Below are positions 23,412-34,380 of a stretch of 64,000 nt of DNA, one piece after another; position 1 is the first letter of the stretch, and each line of letters opens with the position of its first letter. The position numbers and the translations under genes are program-made. The stretch comes from JABFXX01 sp036489755 (GTDB lineage Bacteria; Myxococcota_A; Polyangia; Haliangiales; Haliangiaceae). The stretch is from contig DASXFD010000025.1 in assembly GCA_036489755.1 (NCBI GenBank), positions 62,001 through 126,000 of the forward strand, read 5' to 3'. Below the pieces are notes generated by a model, which was not told where the DNA came from, did no database searches, and saw only the letters and a program-made list of their open reading frames with translations.

Positions 23412-24806
23412 CCGGCGCTGCTCGCCGCCGGCATCGTCTTCGACGCGTGCGGCGTCGCGGTCGATGATCATCGTCGCGCGACGCGGAGCCTCGTAGCGCG
23501 GCCACGCCGGCAAGTCGGCGATCTCGGGCGAGCCGGTCTTCGCGAACGCCGACCACGCGTCGTGCATCTGCAGCGCGACTTTCTCGAACGGCTTGGTATC
23601 GCCGCCGAGCAGCAGCGCCGAGAACGGGTTCGCGAGCCGGTTCCACACGAGCGACAGCTCGAGCGCGTGTGCGGCGCCGAGCCGGCCGCCGAACGCCGGC
23701 GACGCGACGTCGAAGCGATAGACGTAAACCGGCGCGGGATAGGCTTCGACGAGCCGCAGCATCGGGATGCGGAACACGACGTCGCCGGCGACGTCGGCCC
23801 AGCTGCGATACGTGGCGCGCAGCTCGTCGGCGCGCGCGCCGATGCGACCGCGGAGCTGCGTTTCGACGAGCGCGGTCGTCTGCGGCATCATCAGATCGAA
23901 CAGGTTCCATTCGTCGCGATTCGAGCCGGCGAGCAGCGGCACGCGCGTGATCTCGCCGCGCTTGGCGGCAACGCGCGGCGCGAGTGGCACCGAGACGCCG
24001 TCGACGCACGGCGCGATCGCGGCGAGCCCGCGTTTCGCCATCAGCGTTGCCTGCACCGCGAGGATTCGCTCGGCCGGCATGTCGGCGAGCGCCTCGCGCG
24101 TGGCGCCGAGCTCGCTCAGCACGTCGGTTGCGGTGGCCTCGGCCTCCGTGCGCGTCATCGGCTCGATCGCGCCCGCGCCGCTCTGCAGGATCGCGCGATG
24201 GAACGTGCCGTGCGCGAGCGGCATCGTGAGCAAATGCGCGATCGAGATCGCACCCGCCGACTCGCCCATCACGGTGACGCGGTCCGGATCGCCGCCGAAC
24301 TCGGCGATGTTGTCCTGCACCCAGCGCAGCGCGGCGATCTGATCGAGCAGGCCGACGTTGGGCTCGCCGAGCAGCGAGAACCCGAACAGCCCGAGCCGAT
24401 AATTGATCGTGACGACGACGAGGTCGTGTCGCTCGACGAACGAGCTGCCGTTGTAGAGCGGCATCGAGCCCGAGCCCATCACGAACGCGCCGCCGTGGAT
24501 CCACACGATCACCGGATGGCCGCTGCCGCGCGCCGGCGCGTACACGTTGAGCGACAGACAATCTTCGGAGATCACCGTGCTCGGCGTGATGCCGGCCAGC
24601 ATCGGCTCTCGGCTCTGCATCGCGACCGGCCCGACGTGCAGCGCGTCGCGCTCCCCGGTCCACGGCTCGGCCGGCTCCGGAGCACGAAATCGACGCGACC
24701 CGATCGGCGCCGCCGCGAACGGCACACCGAGCCACTGGCGCACGCCGTCCTGCTCGCGGCCGCGAACGGCGCCTGCGCGCGTACGTGCGATCACGTGATC
24801 GGTCAT
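23373..24806 (-). CDS. Type-B carboxylesterase (p-nitrobenzyl-esterase-like)
   Basis: This 477-residue alpha/beta hydrolase has the oxyanion loop WIHGGAFVMGSG (about 103-113) and the catalytic serine S183 in VMGESAGAISIAH. SEDCLSLNVYAP at about 80-91 is the type-B carboxylesterase signature. The catalytic histidine is probably in GAAHALELSLVW. It hydrolyses carboxylic esters; no signal peptide is seen, so it is probably cytosolic. The ATG at 24806 follows TACCGT by eight bases and is back-to-back with the UBP zinc-finger gene. It overlaps the Rieske gene tail to tail, so the two may share a metabolic role, but that is inference. Confidence 0.95.
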   Translation of the reverse strand: MTDHVIARTRAGAVRGREQDGVRQWLGVPFAAAPIGSRRFRAPEPAEPWTGERDALHVGPVAMQSREPMLAGITPSTVISEDCLSLNVYAPARGSGHPVIVWIHGGAFVMGSGSMPLYNGSSFVERHDLVVVTINYRLGLFGFSLLGEPNVGLLDQIAALRWVQDNIAEFGGDPDRVTVMGESAGAISIAHLLTMPLAHGTFHRAILQSGAGAIEPMTRTEAEATATDVLSELGATREALADMPAERILAVQATLMAKRGLAAIAPCVDGVSVPLAPRVAAKRGEITRVPLLAGSNRDEWNLFDLMMPQTTALVETQLRGRIGARADELRATYRSWADVAGDVVFRIPMLRLVEAYPAPVYVYRFDVASPAFGGRLGAAHALELSLVWNRLANPFSALLLGGDTKPFEKVALQMHDAWSAFAKTGSPEIADLPAWPRYEAPRRATMIIDRDAARVEDDAGGEQRRLWDAILADNRVE

Positions 24807-24814
24807 CGCGCGGC

Positions 24815-24820
24815 ACGGTA
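24815..24820 (-). promoter_or_regulatory. Leaderless-type -10 element TACCGT
   Basis: TACCGT stands eight bases before the ATG of the carboxylesterase gene at 24806. Confidence 0.35.
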
Positions 24821-24834
24821 ACACGCGACCGCGC

Positions 24835-24840
24835 TAAGCT
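24835..24840 (+). promoter_or_regulatory. Leaderless-type -10 element TAAGCT
   Basis: TAAGCT stands five bases before the ATG of the UBP zinc-finger gene at 24846, divergent from the carboxylesterase promoter. Confidence 0.35.
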
Positions 24841-24845
24841 GCCTC

Positions 24846-25139
24846 ATGGCCAGCGTCAACGTCGATCTCAGCGTTCCATGCGAGCACGTCGCCGAGACCA
24901 CGATCCGCCACGTACAGCGTCCCGCGCGCGGCTGCGTCGACTGCATGAAGATCGGCGGCGAGTGGGTGCACCTTCGCGAATGTCTGACGTGCGGCCACGT
25001 CGCGTGCTGCGATTCGTCGCCGAATCAACATGCGACGAAGCACTTCCACGCGACGCACCACCCGATCGTGACGTCGGTCGAGCCACAAGAAGCCTGGTGC
25101 TGGTGCTACGTCGACGAAGCGTTCCTGACCGAAGGCTGA
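24846..25139 (+). CDS. UBP-type zinc finger domain protein
   Basis: This 97-residue protein is almost entirely one UBP-type zinc finger. The Cys/His ligands appear in PCEHV, CVDCMKIG, LRECLTCGHVACCD and HATKHFHATHHPIV. In eukaryotes this finger binds the free C-terminus of ubiquitin; in bacteria stand-alone copies occur with unknown partners. The CWCY segment near the C-terminus is typical of the bacterial form. It is followed four bases later by a second small zinc-type protein gene, so the two are probably co-transcribed. Confidence 0.9.
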   Translation: MASVNVDLSVPCEHVAETTIRHVQRPARGCVDCMKIGGEWVHLRECLTCGHVACCDSSPNQHATKHFHATHHPIVTSVEPQEAWCWCYVDEAFLTEG

Positions 25140-25143
25140 TGCG

Positions 25144-25806
25144 ATGGATCCGATCGCGGCGATCCGCGCGCGCGTCGCCGCGCTTCGTTTCGACAACCCG
25201 ACGCGCGGCGCGGTCGTGATGTCGCGACTCGGCTGGGGCTTGCCCGCGAGCGAGAACGTCCGCGGCGCCGCCGATGCGGCCACCATGATGGCGATCATCG
25301 GCCGCACGATCGCGCACTCGCATCACGCGCAGCACGGGCTCGATCAATCCGGCAACGGCTCGTGGGCGATGTTCTCGCGACACGTCAGCGAAGGCGACGC
25401 GCGCTGGGACTTCGAGGTCGACGTCGCGATCGATCGCCACGGGCGCGCCGCGATCATCGACGCTCGGGTCGTTCGCCCGGGCGACGACCAGCCGGCCGCC
25501 GCGCCGCTCACGGACGCGGAGCTGCTACCTCACGGCATGATCGCGTGCCCGTGCTGCGGCCACGCGACCCTGTCCGAGCGCGGCGTTCATGAGATCTGCC
25601 CGGTCTGTTTCTGGGAAGACGATGGCCAGGACAATGCCGACGTCGCGATCGAGCGCGGCGGCCCGAACCAGATCAGCCTCGCGCGCGGACGCGCGAGCTT
25701 CCTCGAATTCGGTACGAGCATCTCGCGCGATCGCGATCACGTGCGGCGGCCGACGCGCGAAGAGGTGCAGCTGCGCCGGTTCGCCGCCGACGGCAGCGAG
25801 CTCTAG
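25144..25806 (+). CDS. Protein with citrate-synthase-related-like N-terminal part and C-terminal cysteine-rich CPCC domain
   Basis: This 220-residue protein has a C-terminal domain of the Cys-rich CPCC family: GMIACPCCGHATLSERG, then EICPVCFWEDDGQDNAD and NQISLARGRASFLEFG. The four cysteines probably bind zinc. The N-terminal 115 residues are not clearly assigned; they contain MMAIIGRTIAHSHHAQ and WDFEVDVAIDRHG and may be a second small domain, with only a faint likeness to any enzyme I know. Function is unknown. It lies in one transcription unit with the UBP zinc-finger gene, separated by four bases. Its stop is two bases from the stop of the convergent gene. Confidence 0.7.
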   Translation: MDPIAAIRARVAALRFDNPTRGAVVMSRLGWGLPASENVRGAADAATMMAIIGRTIAHSHHAQHGLDQSGNGSWAMFSRHVSEGDARWDFEVDVAIDRHGRAAIIDARVVRPGDDQPAAAPLTDAELLPHGMIACPCCGHATLSERGVHEICPVCFWEDDGQDNADVAIERGGPNQISLARGRASFLEFGTSISRDRDHVRRPTREEVQLRRFAADGSEL

Positions 25807-25807
25807 C

Positions 25808-26254
25808 TTATCGGCCGAGCGCGTAGCGCGCGGACGCGATCAGCGGCGCCGTCGTCGCGTCATCGGCGAGCCCGGTCGCGAGCTCGTCGACGAGCTCGAA
25901 CGCGTCGCGCGCGAGCTGGGCGGCTCGCGCGATGTCCTCGCGACTGACACCGGTGCCGCGCGCCCGGACGATCCAGCGCGCGTGGGCGCGGCCGAGCTGA
26001 TATGCGGCGCGAAGAGGCACGGTGCCGGGACCGTGCTCGATCGCATCGCGATAGATGCGGGTCGCCGGCTCGACCCCGGCGTTCGCGACCTCGTGGAGCT
26101 GGGCGGCGAGCACGAACAAATCGTCCCAGTGGCGCGGGTCGGGCGCGGGCATCGCGGTGACGGGCTCGGCGAGCGCGGCGGCGACCGCGTGCTGGCGCAA
26201 CGCTCGGCGTTCGGCGCGGCGGGCGCTCGGCGTCGTGGCTGCTCCGGTGGCCAT
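25808..26254 (-). CDS. Hypothetical Ala-rich helical protein
   Basis: I do not recognise this 148-residue protein. It is Ala/Arg-rich and predicted by eye to be all helical, with segments RHWDDLFVLAAQLHEVANAG, AAYQLGRAHARWIVRARG and AARDAFELVDELATGL. There is no signal peptide or membrane segment. The downstream end abuts the CPCC protein gene. The 170 bases between its start and the next plus-strand gene at 26425 contain no further reading frame that I can support. Confidence 0.55.
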   Translation of the reverse strand: MATGAATTPSARRAERRALRQHAVAAALAEPVTAMPAPDPRHWDDLFVLAAQLHEVANAGVEPATRIYRDAIEHGPGTVPLRAAYQLGRAHARWIVRARGTGVSREDIARAAQLARDAFELVDELATGLADDATTAPLIASARYALGR

Positions 26255-26424
26255 CGCGCGATGTGGAGCAAGGAGTGGGCCCGCGGCACGTGGCCGAAAC
26301 TGCTCGCGCGCGCGCCGCGAAGCTGGGGTCGGCGTACCCGGTGGCTACATCGCTGGACGCAGTCGCGTGCCCGCGCTGTACTGCGCGCGTGCTCATCGAC
26401 GATGTGGGAAAGCGGGAGGGCTGA

Positions 26425-28068
26425 ATGGCCGAGCGGACCGCCGAAATGTTTCCAGCGCTCACCGAAGCGCAGATCGATCGCATCCGCCATCTCGGCCACG
26501 AGCGCGCGCTGCACGCCGGCGAGATCTTGTACGAGCAAGGCGATGCGGCGACGAAGTTCTACGTCGTGCTCGAAGGCCAGCTCGAGATCGTCCATCCGTA
26601 CGGCGACCTCGAGCATCCGGTCCGCGTCCAGGGGGTGGGCGAGTTCACCGGCGAGCTCAACGTGCTCGCCGGCCGTCGTTCGCTCGTGCGAGCCCGCGCG
26701 GTTCACGCCGCACGCGTACTCGAGCTCGATCACGCCGGGCTGCACGCGATCGTCGCCGCCGACGCCGAGCTCAGCGAGATCTTGATGCGCGCGTTCATCC
26801 TGCGCCGCGTCGGCCTGATCGCGGCCGGCCTCGGCGACGTCGTCGTGCTCGGCTCGCGCCACGGCGCCGGTATGCTCCGCGTGCAGGAGTTCCTGACGCG
26901 CAACGCGCATCCGTTTCAGTCGATCGACGTCGAGACCGATCCGGGCGCGCAGGCGATGATGGATCAGTTCCACGTCGGGATCGCCGACGTGCCGATCGTG
27001 ATCTGTCGCGGCCAGCGCGTGCTCAAGAACCCGACGACCGAGGAGCTCGCGCGGTGCCTCGGCTACACCGAGACGCTCGACGGCAAAGCGATTCGCGACG
27101 TGGTCGTCATCGGTGCCGGGCCGGCTGGGCTCGCTGCGGCCGTCTACGGCGCGTCGGAGGGGCTCGACGTGCTCGTGCTCGAATCGATGGCGCCGGGCGG
27201 CCAAGCGGGCTCGAGCTCGAAGATCGAGAACTATCTCGGCTTCCCGACGGGAATCTCCGGCGCGGCGCTCGCGGGGCGCGCGTACGCGCAGGCCGAGAAG
27301 TTCGGCACCGAGATCGCGATCGCGCGCACCGCGACGAAGCTGCACTGCGATCGCAAGCCGTATCGGCTCGAGCTCGCCGACGACGAATCGGTGCTCGCGC
27401 GTGCGGTCGTGATCGCGAGCGGCGCGCGCTACCACAAGCCCGAGATCGCGAACCTCGCGAAGTACGAAGGGCTCGGTATCTATTACAGCGCGACCGCGGT
27501 CGAGGCGAAGCTGTGCGCCGACGCGGACGTGATCGTCGTCGGCGGCGGCAACTCGGCGGGGCAGGCGACGATCTATCTCGCGCGCACGGCGCGCCAGGTC
27601 AACGTCGTCGTGCGGCGCGCGCTGTCGGAGACGATGTCGCGCTACTTGATCCGCCGCATCGAGGACACGCCGAACGTGCGCGTGTTCGTGCAGACCGAGA
27701 TCGTCGCGCTCGACGGCAAAGACGAGCTCGAGCGCGTGACGTGCTTGCACAAACCGTCCGGCGAGCGGACGACGCACGAGGTCTGCCACGTGTTCATGAT
27801 GACGGGCGCGTCGCCGAACACCGAGTGGCTCGGCGGCTGCGTGTGCGTCGACGACAAGGGCTTCGTGAAGGCCGGCGCCGATCTATCGCCGCATGATCTC
27901 GGCGACGCGCGCTGGCCGCTCGCGCGCGCGCCGTATCACTTCGAGACGAGCTTGCCGGGTGTGTTTGCGGTCGGCGACGTGCGCTCGACGAGCGTCAAGC
28001 GCGTCGCGTCCGCCGTCGGCGAAGGCTCGATCTGCATCCAGATGGTTCACAAGGTGCTCGCCGAATAG
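26425..28068 (+). CDS. Cyclic-nucleotide-binding domain fused to a thioredoxin-reductase-like flavoprotein
   Basis: This 547-residue protein has three parts. Residues of about 10-125 are a cNMP-binding domain (LHAGEILYEQGDAATKFYVVLEG, GEFTGELNVLAGRRS). Residues of about 130-215 resemble a thioredoxin/glutaredoxin fold (RVQEFLTRNAHPFQSIDVE, VPIVICRGQRVLKNPT) without a CxxC. The rest is a class II pyridine-nucleotide disulfide oxidoreductase with FAD site VVIGAGPAGLAAAVYGA, NAD(P) site VIVVGGGNSAGQATIYLA and FAVGDVRSTSVKRVASAVGEG. The CxxC expected of thioredoxin reductase is absent (YYSATAVEAKLC stands in its place). The reaction is unknown. The ATG has an upstream GGGAGGG. It overlaps the convergent DTW gene by 22 bases. 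Confidence 0.9.
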   Translation: MAERTAEMFPALTEAQIDRIRHLGHERALHAGEILYEQGDAATKFYVVLEGQLEIVHPYGDLEHPVRVQGVGEFTGELNVLAGRRSLVRARAVHAARVLELDHAGLHAIVAADAELSEILMRAFILRRVGLIAAGLGDVVVLGSRHGAGMLRVQEFLTRNAHPFQSIDVETDPGAQAMMDQFHVGIADVPIVICRGQRVLKNPTTEELARCLGYTETLDGKAIRDVVVIGAGPAGLAAAVYGASEGLDVLVLESMAPGGQAGSSSKIENYLGFPTGISGAALAGRAYAQAEKFGTEIAIARTATKLHCDRKPYRLELADDESVLARAVVIASGARYHKPEIANLAKYEGLGIYYSATAVEAKLCADADVIVVGGGNSAGQATIYLARTARQVNVVVRRALSETMSRYLIRRIEDTPNVRVFVQTEIVALDGKDELERVTCLHKPSGERTTHEVCHVFMMTGASPNTEWLGGCVCVDDKGFVKAGADLSPHDLGDARWPLARAPYHFETSLPGVFAVGDVRSTSVKRVASAVGEGSICIQMVHKVLAE

Positions 28069-28637
28069 CCGCGCGACGCGAGCGTGCGCTCGACCATCAC
28101 GCGCATCAGCGCGAGCAGCGCGTCGGCGATCGCCGGGCCGCGATCGCCTTCGAGGACGCGCAACGCATGTGCGATCGCCTCGAGCGTCGCCAGCCCGCCC
28201 GCGCGCGGCTCGCTGCGCAACCGATACGCGGTCGGCGGCGCGTCGGGCAGGAACGCGCACGGCAGCGCGGCGAGCCCGGGCACGCGCGCGCGCAGCTTGC
28301 TCGCCTGGCGCCAGTTGCCGTCGGGCACCACGAGCACGTCGGCGCGCCCGATCGCCGCGATCGGCACGGCATCGTCGGCGGGAAACAACAGCACGCCGCG
28401 CTCGCCGGGCCGCACGATCGGCAACTCGAGCGGGCGATCGCGATCGCCGATGATGCCGATCGTGCTGCCGGCCAGCGCGCGCGCCGCGAGCAAACCGGTG
28501 TTCGTCGGCTTGCGCGCCTCGCGATAGTGCACGAGCAACGCGAGCCGCGTGCTCGGCGCGAGCGACGGCACGAGCGCACAGATGCAGTCGAGCATCCGGC
28601 ACGAGCTGCAGCGCTGCAGGTTGCCGCGCCGGCTCAC
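28047..28637 (-). CDS. DTW-domain tRNA-uridine aminocarboxypropyltransferase-like protein
   Basis: This 196-residue protein belongs to the DTW family, whose members (TapT/DTWD) transfer an aminocarboxypropyl group from SAM to uridine in tRNA. The N-terminal CSSCRMLDCIC is the usual Cys cluster, followed by LLVHYREARKPTNTG. The signature region reads LVVPDGNWRQASKL, with DGNW in place of the canonical DTW triplet, then YRLRSEPRAGGLATLEAIA. The GTG start at 28637 lies 12 bases after the stop of a lipoprotein gene on the same strand. The stop region overlaps the flavoprotein gene tail to tail. Confidence 0.85.
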   Translation of the reverse strand: MSRRGNLQRCSSCRMLDCICALVPSLAPSTRLALLVHYREARKPTNTGLLAARALAGSTIGIIGDRDRPLELPIVRPGERGVLLFPADDAVPIAAIGRADVLVVPDGNWRQASKLRARVPGLAALPCAFLPDAPPTAYRLRSEPRAGGLATLEAIAHALRVLEGDRGPAIADALLALMRVMVERTLASRGYSASTL

Positions 28638-28649
28638 GTCACCCCACGA

Positions 28650-29063
28650 TCACGGCGTCGGTGCGGCGGAGCCGGCCGGAGCAGGCGCAGGCGCCGGCGC
28701 TGCACCCGAGCCGCCGTCGGCGGGCGCGTCCATGTGGTGGCGCAGCACCGTCACGTCGCGGTACTTGCCGGTCTCGTCCTGCTTCGCGATCACATAGTCG
28801 CCGCCGAGCTGGCAGACCTGCGCGGAGATCGACGACTTCAGCTCGTCGGAGGACTGCGCGGCGAAGTCCGTCGGCGCGAGCTCGCCGAGCTTGTCGTACT
28901 TCGCGCCGTCGGTCGGCCCCGTGCCGACCACGAAGTCGCAGTTGGCGGGCTTGGCCTGCGGCGGCGGATACAAACCCGCCGACGGTGTGAGCTTGTACGT
29001 GAGGCCACCGCCGCCGCCGCAGGCGGCGAACAGGGCGAACGCGACAATAGAAGCGATCTTCAT
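28650..29063 (-). CDS. Small lipoprotein with Pro/Ala-rich C-terminal tail
   Basis: This 137-residue protein starts with MKIASIVAFALFAACGGGGG, a lipoprotein signal with lipobox FAAC. The folded core carries two cysteines (PANCDFVVG, SAQVCQLGGDYVIAKQ) that could form a disulfide. The last 25 residues are a low-complexity Ala/Pro/Gly tail (APAPAPAPAGSAAPTP). No family is firmly recognised; the LGELAP...C-LGGDYVI pattern is reminiscent of small outer-membrane stress lipoproteins, but weakly. The ATG at 29063 follows TACCGT by seven bases. The gene probably shares a transcript with the DTW gene downstream. Confidence 0.75.
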   Translation of the reverse strand: MKIASIVAFALFAACGGGGGLTYKLTPSAGLYPPPQAKPANCDFVVGTGPTDGAKYDKLGELAPTDFAAQSSDELKSSISAQVCQLGGDYVIAKQDETGKYRDVTVLRHHMDAPADGGSGAAPAPAPAPAGSAAPTP

Positions 29064-29070
29064 GGGCCGG

Positions 29071-29076
29071 ACGGTA
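29071..29076 (-). promoter_or_regulatory. Leaderless-type -10 element TACCGT
   Basis: TACCGT stands seven bases before the ATG at 29063 of the small lipoprotein gene. Confidence 0.4.
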
Positions 29077-29992
29077 CTCGGCACGCCTGTTGCTGTCACC
29101 AGCAACGTGTCTCGAATCGCGACGGTGCTCTGCCTGTCCGCGGGCTGTCTGCCGCACCCCGGTGGGTTCGCGAGCAACCCGCCCGTCGCGAACGGCGACG
29201 ACATGTCGTTTTCGGCGCCACAGGCCGTGACGATCGCCGGCTACGGCAGCGACGCGATGGAGCCGTTCGTGACGCGCGACGGCGCGCTCTTGTTGTTCAA
29301 CGATCGCAACGATCCGGCGACCGATACGAACCTGTTCGTCGCGTCGTACGTCGACGCGCTCGACTTCCAGCTCGTCGGGCCGATCGCCGGCGCGAGCTCG
29401 ACGTCGCTCGACGCGGTCGCGTCGGTCGATACGCTGGGCGAGCTCGTGTTCGTGTCGACGCGCTCGTACGACCAGACGCTGTCGACGATCTATCGCGCCG
29501 CGTTTGCCGGCGGCTCGGCGAGCGACGTCGCGCTGATTCCCGGCGTGTCGCGCGACCAAGCGACCGCCGTGAACTTCGACGCCGAGATCAGCGCCGACGG
29601 CAGCGAGCTGTACTTCGTCGACGGCGTGATCGAGCCGGGCGCGGCGGCGCCGAGCGAGGCCGACCTCGTGATCGCCGATCGCGACGGCAGCGGCTTCGTG
29701 CGGCGCGCCGACAGCGCCGCGATCTTTGCGAACGTCAACTCGACGGCGCTCGAGTACGCGCCGGCGACGACCGCCGATCAGCTCGAGCTGTTCTTCGATC
29801 GCTTCGATCCGGCGACCGACACCGTGCCGTCGATCTATCACGCGACCCGCGCGTCGACCGCCGAGCCGTTCGGTGTGCCGGCGCGCGTCGCCGCGACCGG
29901 CAACAACCTCGTCGAAGGCGCGACGGTCTCGCCCGACGGGCTCGCGCTCTACTACCACCAGCTCGACGGCGATCGCTACGACCTCTATCGGA

Positions 29993-32230
<2,238 letters not shown>

Positions 32231-32333
32231 CTAGAGGATCGAGCCTGCACGACGCGGATCGTGCGCGTCTAGTTTTCGCGGGCGCCGCGGTACTGATCGG
32301 ATGGATCGTGCAGATCTCGCGCGCGACGCCTGC

Positions 32334-32339
32334 TACCGT
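32334..32339 (+). promoter_or_regulatory. Leaderless-type -10 element TACCGT
   Basis: TACCGT stands six bases before the GTG at 32346 and supports that start over the ATG at 32301. Confidence 0.4.
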
Positions 32340-32345
32340 GGCCGC

Positions 32346-33341
32346 GTGTCGGACTTCGAAGCGGTGCTCGGCGGGCTCTCGTTCTTCGAGCAGCTGCGAC
32401 CCGACGAGGTCGCGCGGATCGCGCGGCGGTTCACGCGCGTGACGCTTGCGGCGGGCGAGCGCCACGCGACCGAAGGCGAGCGACTCGCCGTCGTGATCGC
32501 CGGTGACGTCGAGCTCGTGGCATCGCACGGCGCGGGCGAGCTGCACGCGCAGATGACCGCGGGCGATCGCTACGGCACGTTCTCGATGGTGACCGGCTAC
32601 GCGCGGCCGTTCGCGCTGACCGCGCGCCGCCACGGCGCAACGATCGCGGTCCTCGATCGCGCCGGCTACGACGCCCTGATGGCCGAGTTCCCGGCCGTCG
32701 CGTTGCCGCTCGCGCGAGAGGTCGCCGGCGAGCTCGCCGTGCGCGACGATTTCCTGCGCCAGCTGCTCGAGCTGCACGGCTCCAGCTTGCCCGAAGCCGA
32801 GCTGCAGGCTGCGATCGCCGAGCGCCGCACGGCGCTGCTTCGCCGCGGCGCGCGCGTCACGCGGTCGTCGACGCGCAGCTTGTTCCACCGGCTCGTCGTG
32901 CAGAAAGGCGCCGAGCCGCCGTTCTGGATGCTCGTCGGGTTCGTCGGCTCGCTCGGCGGCGCGCGGCTCGTCGTGCACTTGATCCTCAAGTACGGGCTCG
33001 AGAAGCGGCTGTTCGCGCTCGTGCCGGGCAACGACCCGAACCCGATGCACATCCATCACTTCAATTACGGGCTGTTCCTGATCGGCAGCGTCGGGCTCGT
33101 TTCGATGTTTCCGTTCGCGCGGCGGTTCTTGCGCCCGCTCGCGCTGCTGTTCGGCATCGGCGCGGGCCTCGTGTTCGACGAGTTCGCGCTGTTCTGGAAC
33201 TTGAACCCGGAGTATTCGCAGGAGCTCAGCGTGATCGCGGCCGGTCTCGCCGCGGCGGTGCTGTTGCAGCTCGTCTACTTCCGCAGCTTCTGGACCGCGC
33301 TCGCGCGTCGCGCGTGGCTCGGCCTGCGAGGCGCGCGGTGA
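32346..33341 (+). CDS. Cyclic-nucleotide-binding domain fused to an integral membrane domain (first of a pair)
   Basis: This 331-residue protein starts at the GTG at 32346. Residues of about 8-120 are a cNMP-binding beta-roll (FFEQLRPDEVARIARRF, RLAVVIAGDVELV, AGDRYGTFSMVTG). The canonical phosphate-binding RxA signature is not evident, so ligand binding is doubtful. The C-terminal half has about four hydrophobic segments, among them FWMLVGFVGSLGGARLVVHL, FNYGLFLIGSVGLVSMF and VIAAGLAAAVLLQLVYF. A PNPMHIHHFNYG motif with three histidines may bind metal. The next gene encodes a protein of the same architecture and its start overlaps this stop by one base. Confidence 0.8.
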   Translation: MSDFEAVLGGLSFFEQLRPDEVARIARRFTRVTLAAGERHATEGERLAVVIAGDVELVASHGAGELHAQMTAGDRYGTFSMVTGYARPFALTARRHGATIAVLDRAGYDALMAEFPAVALPLAREVAGELAVRDDFLRQLLELHGSSLPEAELQAAIAERRTALLRRGARVTRSSTRSLFHRLVVQKGAEPPFWMLVGFVGSLGGARLVVHLILKYGLEKRLFALVPGNDPNPMHIHHFNYGLFLIGSVGLVSMFPFARRFLRPLALLFGIGAGLVFDEFALFWNLNPEYSQELSVIAAGLAAAVLLQLVYFRSFWTALARRAWLGLRGAR

Positions 33342-34330
33342 TGCTCGATCGCGAGGCGCGGATCGCCGTACTGAGGCGCGTCGAGTTCCTGGCGTGTCTC
33401 GACGACGACACGCTCGGCGAGCTCCTCGATCACGCGACGGCGAGCGAGCGGCCGAGCGGCGCGCGGTTGATCGCCGAGCTCGAGTCCGGCGCCGACGTGT
33501 TCGTCGTGCTGCGCGGCACCGCCGAGGTGTTCGTCGAGCCGCGCGCGGGAGATCGCCGCGTGCTCGGCACGCTCGGACCGGGCGGCGCGTGCGGCGAGAT
33601 GTCGTCGCTGACCGGCGGGCTGCGCTCGGCCACCGTCGTCGCGACCAGCGAGATCGAGGTGCTCGAGATCGCGGACGCCGAGTTCGATCGGATGCGCGAG
33701 CGCCGGCCCGAGATCGCGGTCGCACTGCTGCGCACGCTCGGCAAGCGGCTCGCCGAGGCCGACCGCTCGATCGACGCGCTGATCGCGCAGCACGACGAGC
33801 CGGTGAAGCCCGAGTCGACCGAGCAGCCGAGCTCGATCCGCCGCGTGTGGCGCGAGCTCGTCGTCGAACGGCGGCGCGATCTCGCGTTCGCGACGCTCGC
33901 CGCATTCGTGCTGACGCTCGTCGCGGTCCGGCTCGCGGTCTACACGTCGTTTCGCCTCGACGTCGCGCCGCGCGGCGTGCTGCGCGGTGCGTACATGACC
34001 GGCTTCGCGCTGCTCGTGGTCTCCGCGGCGATGTCGGTGCTGACGTTTCGCCCCTCGATCCGCAAGCTCGTCGCGATCGCGTACGGGATCGGCGCCGCGC
34101 TCATCTTCAACGAGCTCGGCGTCACGCTCGCGTTCGACATCTTCTTCAAAGATATCCACACGCCCGATCCCAACGTGCCGTTCGACATCGAGCGCCTGTA
34201 TCGCCGAACCGCGCCGCTGCGCGCGATCGTGATCGGGCTCGTCGTGCTGATCCAGGTCGTCTATCTGCGGCACTTCTACCGGCGCGTGTGGTTCATCGCG
34301 CGCACGCGCCTACGCCGTCATCGCGTGTAG
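33341..34330 (+). CDS. Cyclic-nucleotide-binding domain fused to an integral membrane domain (second of a pair)
   Basis: This 329-residue protein repeats the layout of its upstream neighbour. The cNMP-binding domain spans about residues 10-125 (FLACLDDDTLGELLDHATAS, GADVFVVLRGTAEVFVEPR, GPGGACGEMSSLTGGLRSA), here with a better-preserved GEMSSLTGG phosphate-binding loop. The membrane part includes LAFATLAAFVLTLVAVRLAV, GFALLVVSAAMSVLTF and IVIGLVVLIQVVYL. YGIGAALIFNELGV matches FGIGAGLVFDEFAL of the neighbour, which indicates duplication. The ATG at 33341 overlaps the previous stop (TGATG); a GTG at 33338 is also possible. Function unknown. Confidence 0.8.
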   Translation: MLDREARIAVLRRVEFLACLDDDTLGELLDHATASERPSGARLIAELESGADVFVVLRGTAEVFVEPRAGDRRVLGTLGPGGACGEMSSLTGGLRSATVVATSEIEVLEIADAEFDRMRERRPEIAVALLRTLGKRLAEADRSIDALIAQHDEPVKPESTEQPSSIRRVWRELVVERRRDLAFATLAAFVLTLVAVRLAVYTSFRLDVAPRGVLRGAYMTGFALLVVSAAMSVLTFRPSIRKLVAIAYGIGAALIFNELGVTLAFDIFFKDIHTPDPNVPFDIERLYRRTAPLRAIVIGLVVLIQVVYLRHFYRRVWFIARTRLRRHRV

Positions 34331-34367
34331 GGCAAGACCTACCGCGACGGGGCTGCGACCGGGCTGT

Positions 34368-34373
34368 TAGCGT
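34368..34373 (+). promoter_or_regulatory. Leaderless-type -10 element TAGCGT
   Basis: TAGCGT stands seven bases before the GTG of the LamG-type lipoprotein gene at 34381. Confidence 0.4.
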
Positions 34374-34380
34374 AGCTCGT

